Source: Typhlomys cinereus (Eukaryota > Chordata > Mammalia > Rodentia > Platacanthomyidae). Taken from it: a stretch of DNA of 64,000 nt. Every line of letters starts with the position of its first letter. The stretch's first letter is position 1. The translations under genes were made by a program, and so were the position numbers. The stretch is taken from positions 186,001 through 250,000 of the forward strand of contig JALPQD010000226.1 in assembly GCA_023101885.1 (NCBI GenBank), in the 5' to 3' direction. Below the pieces are notes generated by a model. It worked only from the letters and a program-made list of their open reading frames with translations, did no database searches and was not told the DNA's origin. Positions 11,936-23,340 of this stretch are shown piece after piece.

Positions 11936-13219
11936 TCTTTTGTCAGCAACCATCATAACAAATTTTAATTTGCTGAAATTCTTGATTTTCAGCTATTGAG
12001 AGACTTCAAACAGGCTTTTGGGTGAACATCTCCTTTCACTTCTAATAGTCATTTAATTTTACTTGTCTTTCTATCCCACCTCAATTTCCTTCTGAGAGTG
12101 TGATCCCTTATTATTGTGCATAAAGATCTAATTTTACTACTTCTTTAGACAGAACATGGACATAGTTACTGCCTATTTTGGTACCAGAATATACCTGGTG
12201 TGGAAAGGGACAAGAGAATTTTAAGGAGCAGAGACATGAGTGAGAATATGCAAAACAGGATGTCATTACTTGGATCATCAAACCACAGAGACTATATACA
12301 ACAGACTACTATGCCCAATCCTAAGATTAATGCCAAAATCAAGCAGGACTTTCTTCTACCATGAGCTGCCCAAGAGCCACATAGCTAGGAAATCATTAAA
12401 GCACAAAGCAAAATATGATACAGATTTAGCTTAAGTATGTAAACGTTAAAGGACTGAGGACACATTGCCTCAGTTATTAGGCATACATACACAGTACTCT
12501 ATATCAATAATGACATGGGTTCTTTCATATGCTCTTGTTAGTCTATCAGAGAAGCCTTGTGGCATAGTAGGATGGATGTTCTCAGCATTTAATGTTCTAA
12601 ATTTTGAGAGAAAGATTGCCAGAGCTGCATCATTAAGGACCTTTTGGATGCATTTATTTGAAGCCTCTATATACCATATAACATCTTATCTGAAAAATAA
12701 AAATGGAAGCTAACTGATTATACTAATGGAAAATGAACCTTGTACATCTTTGTTGTTGAATGTAAAGATTTTCAGTGCAATTTATAATTTTCACCCAGTA
12801 CCCTTGTATCTAAGGTTATCTTTATATATGTATACATATATATCAATATATCAATACAACTTGGGGCAACCATCACAAGAGATTTTTAGCACAAATCCAT
12901 TCTGTGCTATTAGGAACAACTAATCTAATCATGTGTACCCAGGCCTGATCACAGGCAAGTCAGCTGTTTTTCTCTAATGACTTGATTAAATTACAGTTAA
13001 TATCACGGATATATGCTTACTAGAGTAAGATTTCTGTGTTGGTCAAATTTCTTTGTCTCCTCCAAGAGGGGTCAGTTGATTAAGTTGTCCTATTATATAA
13101 GTGATTCATAGGTAATCATTTCAAATGTGAAAGTGTCCTTCATTATATTTTGGACTATCTGATAAAACATTTGGTGAGTTATATAGCAAAGACCTCTAAT
13201 TGCAGATTTGTGGTATATT
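11936..13219. other. unassigned AT-rich DNA
   Basis: Near 12365-12400 the phrase 'gcccaagagccacatagcta' resembles antisense MIR (weak, about 0.35). Otherwise no gene or repeat is recognised. Confidence 0.35.
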
Positions 13220-14228
13220 TGTTACCTTTCTCGATTGCTGTGAGACAATACCCAAACACAATTTAAGGTAGAAAGGGGAATTTATTCAGCTTACAGTTCC
13301 AGAAGGGTGATGCAGTCCATTATGGCAGAAGGCATGGCTGACTGGCAGAAGCTAGTAGAGGCTTAAGTCACTGCAGACAATATTGAGGCAGAGAGAGCTG
13401 CAAACTCAAGAGCAGATCAACTAAATGAATCCAGGAGGAGCTAACTCTCTTCAGAGCCAACCTCTGTAACTGCCTCCTCCACCAAGACTTCACCTCCTCA
13501 AGTTGCCATGAACTTCCCAAACAACTAAAGACTCAAACATATGGCCCTATGGGAGATAACTCACTTTTTTTAAAAACATATTTTATTATCTCCGCTCATA
13601 CAAACTTAATAGGTACACCGGTTCCCTCCCTCCCTCCCCCCCCCACCCCTCTGCTCACCATCCCCTCACCCCTCCCTCCCCACCCCCCAGTGCCTCCCCT
13701 CCCCTAATCCCCGGAGAATCCTTTAATGTGCATGCCTGACTGTCCTCTGGGTCCTCCTCTCCAATGACATACAAGGACCCGGCGGCATTTCCCTGAACCC
13801 TTTCCTTTGTTCCCCTTAAGCATAGGAACACTATTTTGGCTGTCAATCCCTTGCCTCCAAGGATCTTGGTGCTTTTAGCAAATGCTAGACTTTGTGGGGT
13901 CAATAGTGTGTTGGACATTGTGCAGAGCATGCAAAGTCCAATTATGATTGCTTCGGCCCTAACTTGTGTGAGTATCTTGCATATCATGACTCCTCCCATC
14001 CTTTTGCTCTTACACTCTTACCGCCCCCTCTTCTGCAAATTTCCCTGAGCTTCAGGATGGGGAGAGATTAAGCTGGCCTAGTTCTAGGTGGTTGATATAG
14101 AGTCTCTGAAGTTCTGGATTACGGTTTGTTGATTTTCTTTTGCGGTTTTGCTGCTCCTGCAATGCCCTTCACTCCATCCTGATAGGTATTGGATGTCTGG
14201 CCAGGGGGTCACTTTTCAAACCATGACA
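13220..14228 (-). mobile_element. MaLR LTR split by an L1 tail
   Basis: The LTR begins at 13220 ('tgttacctttctcgattgct'), has the usual 'gaatttattcagcttacagt' and 'catggctgactggcagaagc', and stops after 'gggagataactcactttt'. It resumes at 14209 with 'tcacttttcaaaccatgaca' and ends with CA at 14228. Removing 13569-14216 restores a continuous LTR, which proves insertion order. Confidence 0.85.
13569..14208 (-). mobile_element. 5'-truncated L1 3' end inserted in a MaLR LTR
   Basis: On the minus strand this runs from 'ccagacatccaatacctatc' through 'ggactttgcatgctctgcac', 'tccttggaggcaagggattg', a G-rich tract (antisense at 13623-13705), 'acctattaagtttgtatgag' and an A-rich end. It is flanked by tcactttt at 13561-13568 and 14209-14216, an apparent 8-bp target duplication. 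The A-rich tail and flanking repeats fit LINE retrotransposition. Confidence 0.85.
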
Positions 14229-16329
14229 AGCAGCTTTCCATGTTGGAGGCTTGGGAGTTAGCCTCTGATAAAGAAAAACTTTTCCTATGGCCATATTGGT
14301 GAAGAGTAACATTTATAAGCCATTGGGAAACATGAAAGTGTGTAGAATAGAGGATTGTTGCTGGTCCTCAATGATTACTAGAGTTGATTATAGTCCGACC
14401 CTGTACATGGGAATGGGATACCTTCATAGGGAGACCAGAAACACAGAAAGTAATGAGCAATCCACAAATATAGCATTTATCTTTATTAATATGTCTTTTA
14501 TATGCTGTTGTGTCAGTCTAGAAAACAGTTAATCTCTAGGTAAAGGGGATTTACTATAATTTAAAAAATGGAATTTAGAATCTTAAAAAACATCCTCATG
14601 GTTAGATACAAAAAGTATAACTAGACACAAAGGAACAACTTTATGAAATAATTTAGTTTTGGAATGAATTCTAGTTATTCAAATTAATAATCTTTGCACA
14701 AATATGAAAAGTTACAAAGTTGGATCTGGTAGATTTTATCAGTAAATTTATAGATTATGAATTTATAAATGGAACTTATCTCTGACTATAAGAAGGTAAG
14801 ATGCCCTTTCTTCCTGTTCAAAGAGAGTTTTTAAGTATTATAGTGGTTTGCCAGTGTAAATAGACTTATCTTCATAATGTACTTGAGGCACTGGCTTCAT
14901 CCTGACATGAATTTTATCTCCATGAGCTTGTGCAATTTTCCCAATTCATCAGTGTTTAGAACTGGTACAAGTAGATAAGATTGCATGAAAATCTACCCAA
15001 GTAAGATCAAAGGTAATGCTCAGATTGAAGTTCTCAGTAAACTTTTCAGGACCCTCTGAAAGTATCCTAATTTTTGCTTGAATTGAGCTAAATTTTACAC
15101 TGTAAAAGGAGCATGAAATCTTAGGACCTCTTCCTCATTTGCTGCTTCTGAGTGGACATACATTTTAGGACCATTGAGGAGATAAAAGTTCCATTTTTGT
15201 TCATCTCTGCCTGAGTGATATACTCCATCAAAGAATAGTATGAAAATGACACGGTTAAAGGAGAATATAGAAACTGACAGTTCTTTGGATGCTAGATTAA
15301 AGGCTTTGTCTTATGGTTCTGACTATGCAGTAATTGTCCTTACTGGCCCACTAGAAACATTTAATAGGATTTAAGGATTCTTCTTTGGTTTTAAAGGTAC
15401 ATGAACATAGCAAATGTTAAAGTCCCCTACAAGTACAAATTTTGGTATAGTCATATAAGAATCTGAATATAGATAAATTAAGCCATTCATCTCTTTCTTT
15501 ACAAAATGAACTTATTTACAAAAGATTTCATATTCAGGTAAAATTTATATATTTTCTAATTTGTATTATGAGCAAATCATACAACTAAATAAATCATTAT
15601 CTTTCTATGTATGCCTTTGATTTAATGTGAATAAAACCTAAATGTAAGTTCTCAGAACAATTATTTACTTACCTTTAACTTTTTATGGTCTCTGTGTTCA
15701 CTTGTGTAAAATAAAAAGCAAAAAGAAAAGGGAAGTTATTTTCAATATTAGAGGTCTTTTATGCTTGGACATGTTTTAATGCACATTGACAAGCTATTAT
15801 TCAATGAATTTTTGGAATACAGATTAAAAGTGATAACATTCTATACTCTTGGGTATACTATCATATATACAAACTTACGATCTGAGCTGTATAGGCATTT
15901 ATACAAATTAACTTTGGAACAAATGTTTTCAGAGCATAGATTGGTCCTGGAGTGAGCCAATATTATGTCATACAGCCCATGTATGGCAGAGGCAGAGTAC
16001 AAGATAACAAAGGTCCAAAAGCAAGACTGGGGGCAAGAGTAAAACAGGAGATCCAAGAGCTGACAATTGCAAGTGATGCTTCATGTGAGGATATTGAAGT
16101 AAAAAGTTGACTGAGTGCCATTTCAGAGGGACTCCTGATGAGTTTGACATTTCTCTAAACTGTATTCTTCAGTTCTCCAGAGCAAGAGATGCTGGACAGC
16201 AGAAATTTTCCACCAGAGGTAGAACTGAGCATATTGACAAAGAAGACTTTGGTTACACTTGTATTCAAAACTCATAGTAAACACAAATCAAGAGCACCAG
16301 TACAGTCTTCTGTGGTTATATCTGTGACT
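14229..16329. other. long unassigned AT-rich stretch
   Basis: About 2.1 kb with no recognised repeat, exon-like frame or RNA. Overlapping small frames on both strands near 15761-16150 have no recognisable similarity. Confidence 0.4.
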
Positions 16330-16381
<52 letters not shown>

Positions 16382-16382
16382 T
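16330..16382. repeat. (TATC)n microsatellite
   Basis: About 13 TATC units directly abut the 3' end of the adjacent minus-strand SINE, a common place for microsatellite birth from SINE tails. Confidence 0.95.
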
Positions 16383-16613
16383 ATTGTGTATTAGAAGGCA
16401 CTGTGTGAACCTTTGGAGGCCCAAATGTGACTTCAGGAATCATACTGGATTGTGCTACCTCCTTTTGACTTTGCTCTGGGTTTTCCCAAGTTCAGTCTTC
16501 CAGAGCCAGAAGTGTAGGCTGCCACCATTTCCACCTGGTGGCAATGTGACCCAAACTCAGGTCCTTCTACTTGGGGAACAGAGGCTCTAACCTCTGAGTC
16601 ATCTCTCTATTCC
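16383..16613 (-). mobile_element. B2-like SINE, long form, old copy
   Basis: The antisense body 'gaggcccaaatgtgacttca', 'gtaggctgccaccatttcca', 'actcaggtccttctacttgg' and head 'ctctgagtcatctctctatt' match the copies at 7.4 and 25.8 kb. The head is diverged. Confidence 0.75.
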
Positions 16614-16960
16614 CATATCTGGGACTTTTTATCAAATCATCTTATATATTACTATAGTCAACTTTATACATGAACATCAATACAAGGGAAAACAATCCAG
16701 GAGGAGGACTTATAAGGCCAAGAAGAAAAGAGAAAAGAAAGAAAAACAGAAAGGAAAAGAAGCTACAGGTCAAAGAACATATAAACCCTGTCAAATGTGA
16801 AAAATGCTACAATGAAACACACAAAAAAACACAAAACATCATGCAACTACAACTACTGCAACCTCAAAAACATCTTCTAAAGAATAGAAAATGCAGATAA
16901 TGAGAAAAATGAAATACCAGAAAAAGTTTAGTGTACTATTTTTTATTTAATATTTTCGTT

Positions 16961-17002
<42 letters not shown>

Positions 17003-17082
17003 CCATATGTGGGATGAATGTGTTTAGTGAATTTAGGTAAGCCCATAGTTAACGCATATGTGTTTAGAATTGTAATGTTCTT
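16614..17082. other. unassigned DNA with (GT)n run
   Basis: A-rich sequence with a GT/TG dinucleotide run at about 16962-17002. The 76-codon Lys-rich frame at 16670-16900 reflects A-rich composition. Confidence 0.5.
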
Positions 17083-18300
17083 TTTTTTTAAATTTTATTT
17101 ACATTTAAAATAGTTTTTTTAGCTCCCCTCATTACCCTACCTCATCAGCCTCTCCTTCCATGAGAAATATCTTCTCTCAGACATGTTTCCCTCCTACCCC
17201 AATATCCCTTCTTGTATATATGGGCCATTGGGCCTTATAAAGGATGTCTAAGTACCTACTGTGAAATAAGCAATATTTCAGTAGATGTACCCATATTGCA
17301 TGAAAAGCCTTCTATTAGCCAGCTTTTAGGATCAACGGTCACTCCTAGTGAAGTGTTGCTACCTGAATTTTCCCCTCAAATATTGTACACAGTGTTGTGC
17401 CCAAATTTGCCTAGATCTTATGCAGGTGAGTTTGGTTGCAGTACATAGATGCATTATTTTTATGTCTAGGTATACTGTTCATCTGTATTCCTCCCCTGAT
17501 CTTGTCCTTACCTGCTTTCTGTTTGACCCTCTATGGTACACTTTTGGCATGAGAGAGTGGGGATACTATGGATGTCTTGTTTGTGTTTGATTTCTTCTCA
17601 GTCAGGTAATTTCTGCCCTTAGATCAGCTGTTGTTTTCTTGGTTGACCAATTTAAATTCAGAGGTCTTTATGGTGCACTCTGTGAGTTTCATTTTTCTGT
17701 TTGGTTAAAGATACTTATATGGAAGATAATGGGCTATCGTATCTACTTGTTAAGGCAACAGTCACAGATTTTCTTCTATTCCAGTCCCTCTTAAGTCAAG
17801 AGTTCTTAATCAGAGTTATAGTGACCATGCAAGGATTTCTTCTTGATAAATAGAACTTAAATTCAGTCATAAAGTGATTGGCTGTTCTTATATTATTCAG
17901 GCCACTATTGTACCAAAATGCTCTTCTCATCAAGTTAGATAATGAAACTCACTAGGTTCTAAGCTGGGAAAGACTACTGATGTCATTTCTCCTTTGAAAC
18001 CTTGCTTATTGCCTTTGCGAAGTATGTCAGCTACCCTGAAGTGAGTTAACTTTTAGGTCACACGAAGCTTATTTTCCCCATGCCCTAAGGCTAAAATACG
18101 AGTTGTCTTCAGCAGTAATGTGCGATTGTCTGTTTGTAGTGGACAACCAAAAGCTGTGGCAATATTCTATTTTGTTAGAGGTCTCTAGGATCTCTATGAC
18201 CTTAAAAAGTATCTCATATCTGATACTGGTGTTTTTGTATAGCTACTTGTTGTTTACATTTTTCTTCCCACTTTCTGTATCCCTGTTGTAGGATATCTCC
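17083..18300 (-). mobile_element. L1-derived 3' region, minus (boundaries uncertain)
   Basis: Begins with an antisense A-tail (ttttttttaaattttattta) followed by 'cagcctctccttccatgaga', 'gggccattgggccttataaa' and 'ctcagtcaggtaatttctgc', phrases recalled from antisense rodent L1 3' UTRs. The part beyond about 17650 is less certain. Confidence 0.45.
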
Positions 18301-18720
18301 AGTAGAAATCTTAGTATTTGATTTGATTTGATTTGATTTTTTGCTGTTTTTACTTGGAATATAGTTTTCCATTGTTTTATTCTGAAGTGATATCTTTCTT
18401 TGATTATAAGGCATGTTTCTTGAAAGCAGGAAAATGTTGGATCTTGCTTTTGACCCAGTCATATTCCCATTTAAAGTGGGAATCAAGGACATTGATATTT
18501 AGTGCTGTTATTCAAATAAGTGTATTTCTTCCTGCCATATGTGGTTCTTGTCATGGATTTGCTGCATTTTTCCTAATTTTCTGTCCCTGTGTTAATTTTA
18601 TCATGTGGTACCTTGCATGTATTTGTTTTTCTCTTCAGTTCATACTGATCCTGTCAGTATTTTCTGCAGATCTGGTTTGTGATCATGAATGTCCTTAGTT
18701 AGATTTAATGCTGATTTTTT
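18301..18720 (-). mobile_element. L1 ORF2 fragment, minus
   Basis: Antisense ORF2 text: 'aaggcatgtttcttgaaagc', 'aaaatgttggatcttgcttt', 'caaggacattgatatttagt'. It corresponds to the endonuclease to early reverse-transcriptase part of L1 ORF2. Many stops in every frame. Contains a short (ATTTG)n run at 18317-18341. Confidence 0.65.
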
Positions 18721-18810
18721 TTAAAAAATTGCTTTAATTTTTATGGAGACTTTAGATGGATATAATAATCTAAGTTGACAATTGAGTTCTTTAAGTTTTC
18801 AGATTACATC

Positions 18811-19205
18811 TGTCACGGTTTAAATGTGAGTTGTCCCCCACTGGCTCATGTGTTTTCATCTTTGGCTGCAGTTAATGTTTGGGAAGGTCTTGGCAACTTT
18901 AGGAGGTGGAGCCTTGCTGAAGAAAGGTATATCACAGGAGGTGGGCCTCAAGGTTGGCTGACCTTACTCTGTTTCCACTAACAGTCTGTTCTTGCAATCT
19001 CTATTTGTTCTCTCTCAGTCTCAGTGTTATCTATGGACCTGAAACCCTTCTAGATTCTATAAGTCAGACATGCCTTTTCTATCTTAATGGGTTGTATGCA
19101 TCTTCTCTCTGGAACCATAAGCCAAATAATTCTCCCTTTAGTCCCTTTAAGTTGCTTGAACCTGAGTGGTATCTAACAACAGCACAAAGAATAACTGTGG
19201 TAACA
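18811..19205 (+). mobile_element. solo MaLR LTR, plus strand
   Basis: Sense orientation: 'tgtcacggtttaaatgtgag', 'ttgtcccccactggctcatg', 'aactttaggaggtggagcct', 'gccaaataattctcccttta' (decayed polyadenylation region), ending '...ctgtggtaaca'. This is the MT/ORR1 arrangement in full. Confidence 0.85.
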
Positions 19206-19281
19206 GCTATCCAAGCTGCTATTCTGTTGGACCTGCCTTTGTATTTGACACATCCTCCTTCTCTGTGACTTTTAAAACTCT

Positions 19282-19912
19282 ACTTTGTGCTTTTAGTGTT
19301 TTACAACAGTTCCTAAACAGAAATCCAATATTACAGTCATTAGAACCAACATTCAACAAATAGGATCTTATGAAATTAAAGAGCTTCTGTTCAGATAAAG
19401 AGATTGTAACAGAGCAAAAAGACAACACACAGAATGGGAGAAAATCTTCACTAACCACATATCTGATAGACTTCTTTTTTTTTCCAGAGTGCACAATGAA
19501 CTTAAAAAACTAAACACCAAGGAGATAAATGGACCAATTAAAAAATGGGCTTGGGAACTCAAAAAAAAAAAACTTTTTCAGGGACAAAATTGAAATGTTT
19601 AACAGATATCTTTAAAAATGCTCCACATCCTTAGCCATCAGGGAAATGAAAATCAAAATCTCCCTGAGATATCATCTCACCCCAGTCAGGATGGCAAAAA
19701 TCCACAATACAAACACCACCAAATGCTGGAGAGGATGTGGAGAGAAGGGAACTCTCCTACATTGCTGGTGGGAATGCAGGCTCATACAGCCACTCTGGCG
19801 AGCCGTCTGGTGAGTTCTAGAAACGTTAAAGATTGAAATGCCGTATGACCTTGCTATACCACTTCTGGGAATAACTACATTATGAAACAAATCCCAGGGA
19901 TACACAAGCAGC
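19282..19912 (+). mobile_element. L1 ORF2 3' part, plus strand
   Basis: Sense ORF2 C-terminal text: 'aagagcttctgttcagataa', 'gggagaaaatcttcactaac', 'ccatcagggaaatgaaaatc', 'gctggagaggatgtggagag', 'cattgctggtgggaatgcag'. It lies beyond the reverse-transcriptase core. Stops and an A-run (19561-19572) break it; 5' and 3' ends are lost. Confidence 0.9.
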
Positions 19913-21222
19913 TTAGAGGAGAAAGGAAGAGTTGGTCCATTTTGGTAGAAATTTTGTGACAGAAGGCCTTGCTATAGTCAGAAAAAGGAGGCAAGTTCAG
20001 GTTACCATAGTTTTCAGGAAAGCAAAGAACAATAACATGCTGAGAGAAAGGAAAGACAAGCTTCAGAAACCCTGGGGCCTGGCCTTTTGAATCCCTTTTT
20101 CCAGAAAGGTTCACCTCCAAAAGGTGCCACAACCTTCCTAAAAATTAATTACAGCTAAAAATTTAAAATATGAGCCTGCGCATTACAACTCATATTGAAA
20201 CCATATTATGCCACTTGGCTTCATAGGTTCATGGCTACTTCATGATACAAGCCACATCTACTTTGAAAGCCCTTATATATTATAGCTGTCCCAACATAGT
20301 TTGAAACTCAAGGAAGTTTCTTAGTTGTGACTCCTAAAAAACAAACAAACAAAAGATATGTATATCCAACAAAGGATAACACAGAGTAGGGAAGTTCCCA
20401 TTCCAAATGTATAATAGAGAGGTATCCTGGAAAGTTTGGACCTTAATAAGGTGAAAAAATCAGCAGATCAAACTCCAAATCTTTCATCTCCAAGTCCGGT
20501 AAATGAGCCTCCCATTGAAGTTATCCAAGTTCCAAAGGACTTTTGTTCTGACTCTCCAGTTTAGCTGCTTGCAGAATATATCTCTCTATTGAATTTGATC
20601 TTCCTACATTACATTAATGTGGAGCAAAGATGTTCCATGTTGACTTTGACATCTTTAATATCATCAATATTCTAGAGCAATACATGCTTCCACTCCATCT
20701 TACACAATGACATTTTGGGCCATCTCATAGGTTCTCTGATACTGCCTGGCATAAGCAGCTCTCTTGAGCTGTGGGGAAGAAATTCTTGACCTCCTGAATT
20801 TTATATCTTTGATACTTCTAAAACCGGTAGCATGTGGACAGGATAGCATTGCCAAGTTATGCTATCATTTTGAGGTCAAGGCAAACCAACTCTGATCAAC
20901 ACTAGTTCAGCATTTTTGTCCTGACATTGGTGAAAAATCTACCTTCAGGCAGTTGCCTTAATAGAGCTCTGATCTTTCACCCTGTGTTTCTAAAAGAATT
21001 TGCATTCTTATGGTTGGTAGTTTTCCTTAAAGGTCTTGTCCACAGGTTGCAATCTTTTTTGTTGCTCCAACAAAGTGCACGTTTTGGCACACTAATGGGG
21101 CTAATTTATTTAACTAGAACTGCAGTTTTTCTATATGCAGTCCCCTTGATCAATAGGTAATAATAATTCAAACATGTGAGACTGTTAGGGAAACTCACAT
21201 TCAAATCATGCCATCTATTGTG
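19913..21222 (-). mobile_element. MaLR element with a nearly deleted 5' LTR
   Basis: The left portion (19913-20212) is the antisense 3' LTR lacking its outer end. 20213-about 21165 is internal sequence alignable by eye with the elements at 3.9 and 29.5 kb ('tatccaacaaaggataacac', 'cattgaagttatccaagttc', 'gaatttgcattcttatggtt'). At 21166-21222 only the terminal 57 bp of the 5' LTR remain ('aaacatgtgagactgttagg'). No coding capacity. Confidence 0.75.
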
Positions 21223-21587
21223 GAGAGTTTCTTTTATGGTCTTGTGTTTGTGTATTCTGTAAGCCCCTCGTGTCTGGATGGACATTTGTTGTATTGTATT
21301 TGGTAAATTTTCTTTTATGATTTTAAAAAATACATGGCTTATTCCTTCTCTTGGATTTCCTATATACCCATGATTCTTCCATTTTGCCCAGATTCACTGT
21401 ATATTATCTTCATGTGTTGTTTTTGATTTATCTATTTCTTTGATTGAGTGATCTAATTCTTCTATTTTGTCTTCCAGCCCTTCTTTTCTGTCTTCACTTG
21501 GTCCATTTTATTGTTGAGATATCCTACCAAGCCTCTTTTTCTACTATTTCAATTTTATTTATCAACAGCTTTATTTCACATTGTTTT
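21223..21587 (-). mobile_element. L1 ORF1 remnant, minus (left half)
   Basis: Antisense L1 ORF1-like sequence: 'tacccatgattcttccattt', 'tgcccagattcactgtatat', 'ttctattttgtcttccagcc'. It is interrupted at about 21588 by another L1 insertion and continues at about 22786. Confidence 0.65.
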
Positions 21588-22785
21588 TTAAATTTTATTT
21601 CCTTATTAAATAAAATTAGCAAGCACAATGAGTAGGTATTCCTATGCCCCTCTTTTCTTTCTTCCCTTCTTTTTTCCCTGCCTTTCCCTCTTCTCCTCCC
21701 TCCCTCCCTTCCCTTCATACCTCCAACCCATTTCTTCCCATCCTCCTGTCCATCACCCTCTATAGGTCCAGAGTTTCCCTCTGGATCATTTGTACTAGTG
21801 GGGTTTAAGTGTCTGTGGTGGTCCAAGTGGTCCTTCCTTGAGCAGAACACAGATATGGGCACCAGTCTGACCCTAGCCCCTAAAGATCCTACTGCATGAA
21901 ATTACTTCTACTGAGATCCTCTCTAGTCTATGGAGGCATGTTGATAAGTCAGACGTTGTGCGGGTCTGGTAAAGTCAAGTCTCATTGCAGTGATTCTCTG
22001 GTTGTAGCAGCCCTGTTTTGAGTGAAGTGTCTTGTCCTGTGGTGGACCTCCCCATCTTTAGGCTCTTACAGTCTTACTTTCCTCTCTTCAAAAGGTTCCC
22101 TGAGCCTTGGAATGGGGACAGATTTGGCTGACCTGGTTCAAGGTGAACATTGTAGCCACACTGGTATTCTGCATTTTGGTTAGCTGTTGTCTATTTCACT
22201 GTTCTTCCACTGTACTAGACTGGTCCTATTGGGTTTTGAGATCCTCTCCTATCCAAAGATTAAGAGAAATGTTTAAAGAAGGTGTTTATATATAAAAACA
22301 CTTGCAGGATAGGGGAGACTAGAAATAGGGCACAGTACAGTATGAGATCAGCTTCAAAAAATGAATTAATGAAATTTGCTGGTAAAAAGATGGAGTTGGA
22401 AGTTATACTGAGTGAAGTATCCCAAGTAAAGAAAGTCAGAAGTTGCATGTTCTCCATTATATGTGGAACCTAATAATAAGCCCTCATAATGACATTTCCA
22501 AGGAGAAATCTCTATAACCACAAAGGAACATAATTAGGAGGGTAGGGGAAAGAAGACCCCGAGAGAATGGAGACAAAGGAACACAGTTAATTAAATAAAT
22601 AAGGGCACTGTCAAGAGAAGCTCGTAAATATTGAGACATCTGATCATGTCTATGGTCAGTCTCCTGTCCACTGGTTATTAGACTAGTTTACAGTGCTGGG
22701 CAAGTATTCCCCATCATGGGGAGTGGTTAGGAGTTAGAAGGCAGGGGGTTAGTTACCTGGAGGCTGGTCCCACTTTTTTTCAAAA
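21588..22785 (-). mobile_element. inverted (twin-primed) L1 insertion
   Basis: 21588-22265 is an L1 3' end on the minus strand (antisense tail 'taaattttatttccttatta', C/T-rich tract 21640-21770, then 'tttgagatcctctcctatcc'). It is followed directly by 22270-22785 in plus orientation: the L1 ORF2 C-terminus ('agttgcatgttctccattat', 'atgtggaacctaataataag') and the start of its 3' UTR. A 5' segment inverted against the 3' segment is the classic twin-priming structure. Confidence 0.7.
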
Positions 22786-23340
22786 ATTCTATCTTAGTTT
22801 TCATGTCTTCAACTGTCTTAACTCATTTCATTTTGTTGTTTTTTATTTTTCTTGGGTTTCCATCTGCTTATTTTAGTGAACTCAAAGTTCATTCAATAGT
22901 TTATTAGTGTCCTAATTGAATTCTTTGAGTTCTGCATACTTGTTCTTCATGTTTATGATTGCTATCTTGAGTACTACAGTTTATTTCCTGTAGATCATTC
23001 TCTATTTGGAAGATTTCTATTGGGTTAGTAGTTTGGGATTGAGACATTGGTTTCTTGTGGCACTGGATTTTTTCTGTTTGTGGATTTTTTAAACGTGATA
23101 TGGCATTTTGATTTATGTTTTTTGGTTGTGCTTCTGTTAAGTACTTTAAATTGTCTGGGGCCTTTAGGAATGACTGGATACTGGATGGTATGGAGGTGTG
23201 TTATGTGTGAGAAATCTATGTTTTGTTTTTGGAGCCTCAGTAGCATGAGGCCACGACCGGGCTTGTTGAGGCAGTGGAGAGTTAACACTGAAGAGGGAAG
23301 TTTGTTCTTACAGGTACATGGCTGAAAATACCCCTATGGA
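22786..23340 (-). mobile_element. L1 ORF1 5' part and 5' UTR linker, minus
   Basis: Antisense text 'ttttcatgtcttcaactgtc', 'tcattctctatttggaagat', 'gattgagacattggtttctt' continues the ORF1 remnant at 21223-21587 towards the start of ORF1. Beyond about 23050 it passes into G/T-rich 5' UTR-like sequence ('tgtctggggcctttaggaat'). Confidence 0.6.
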
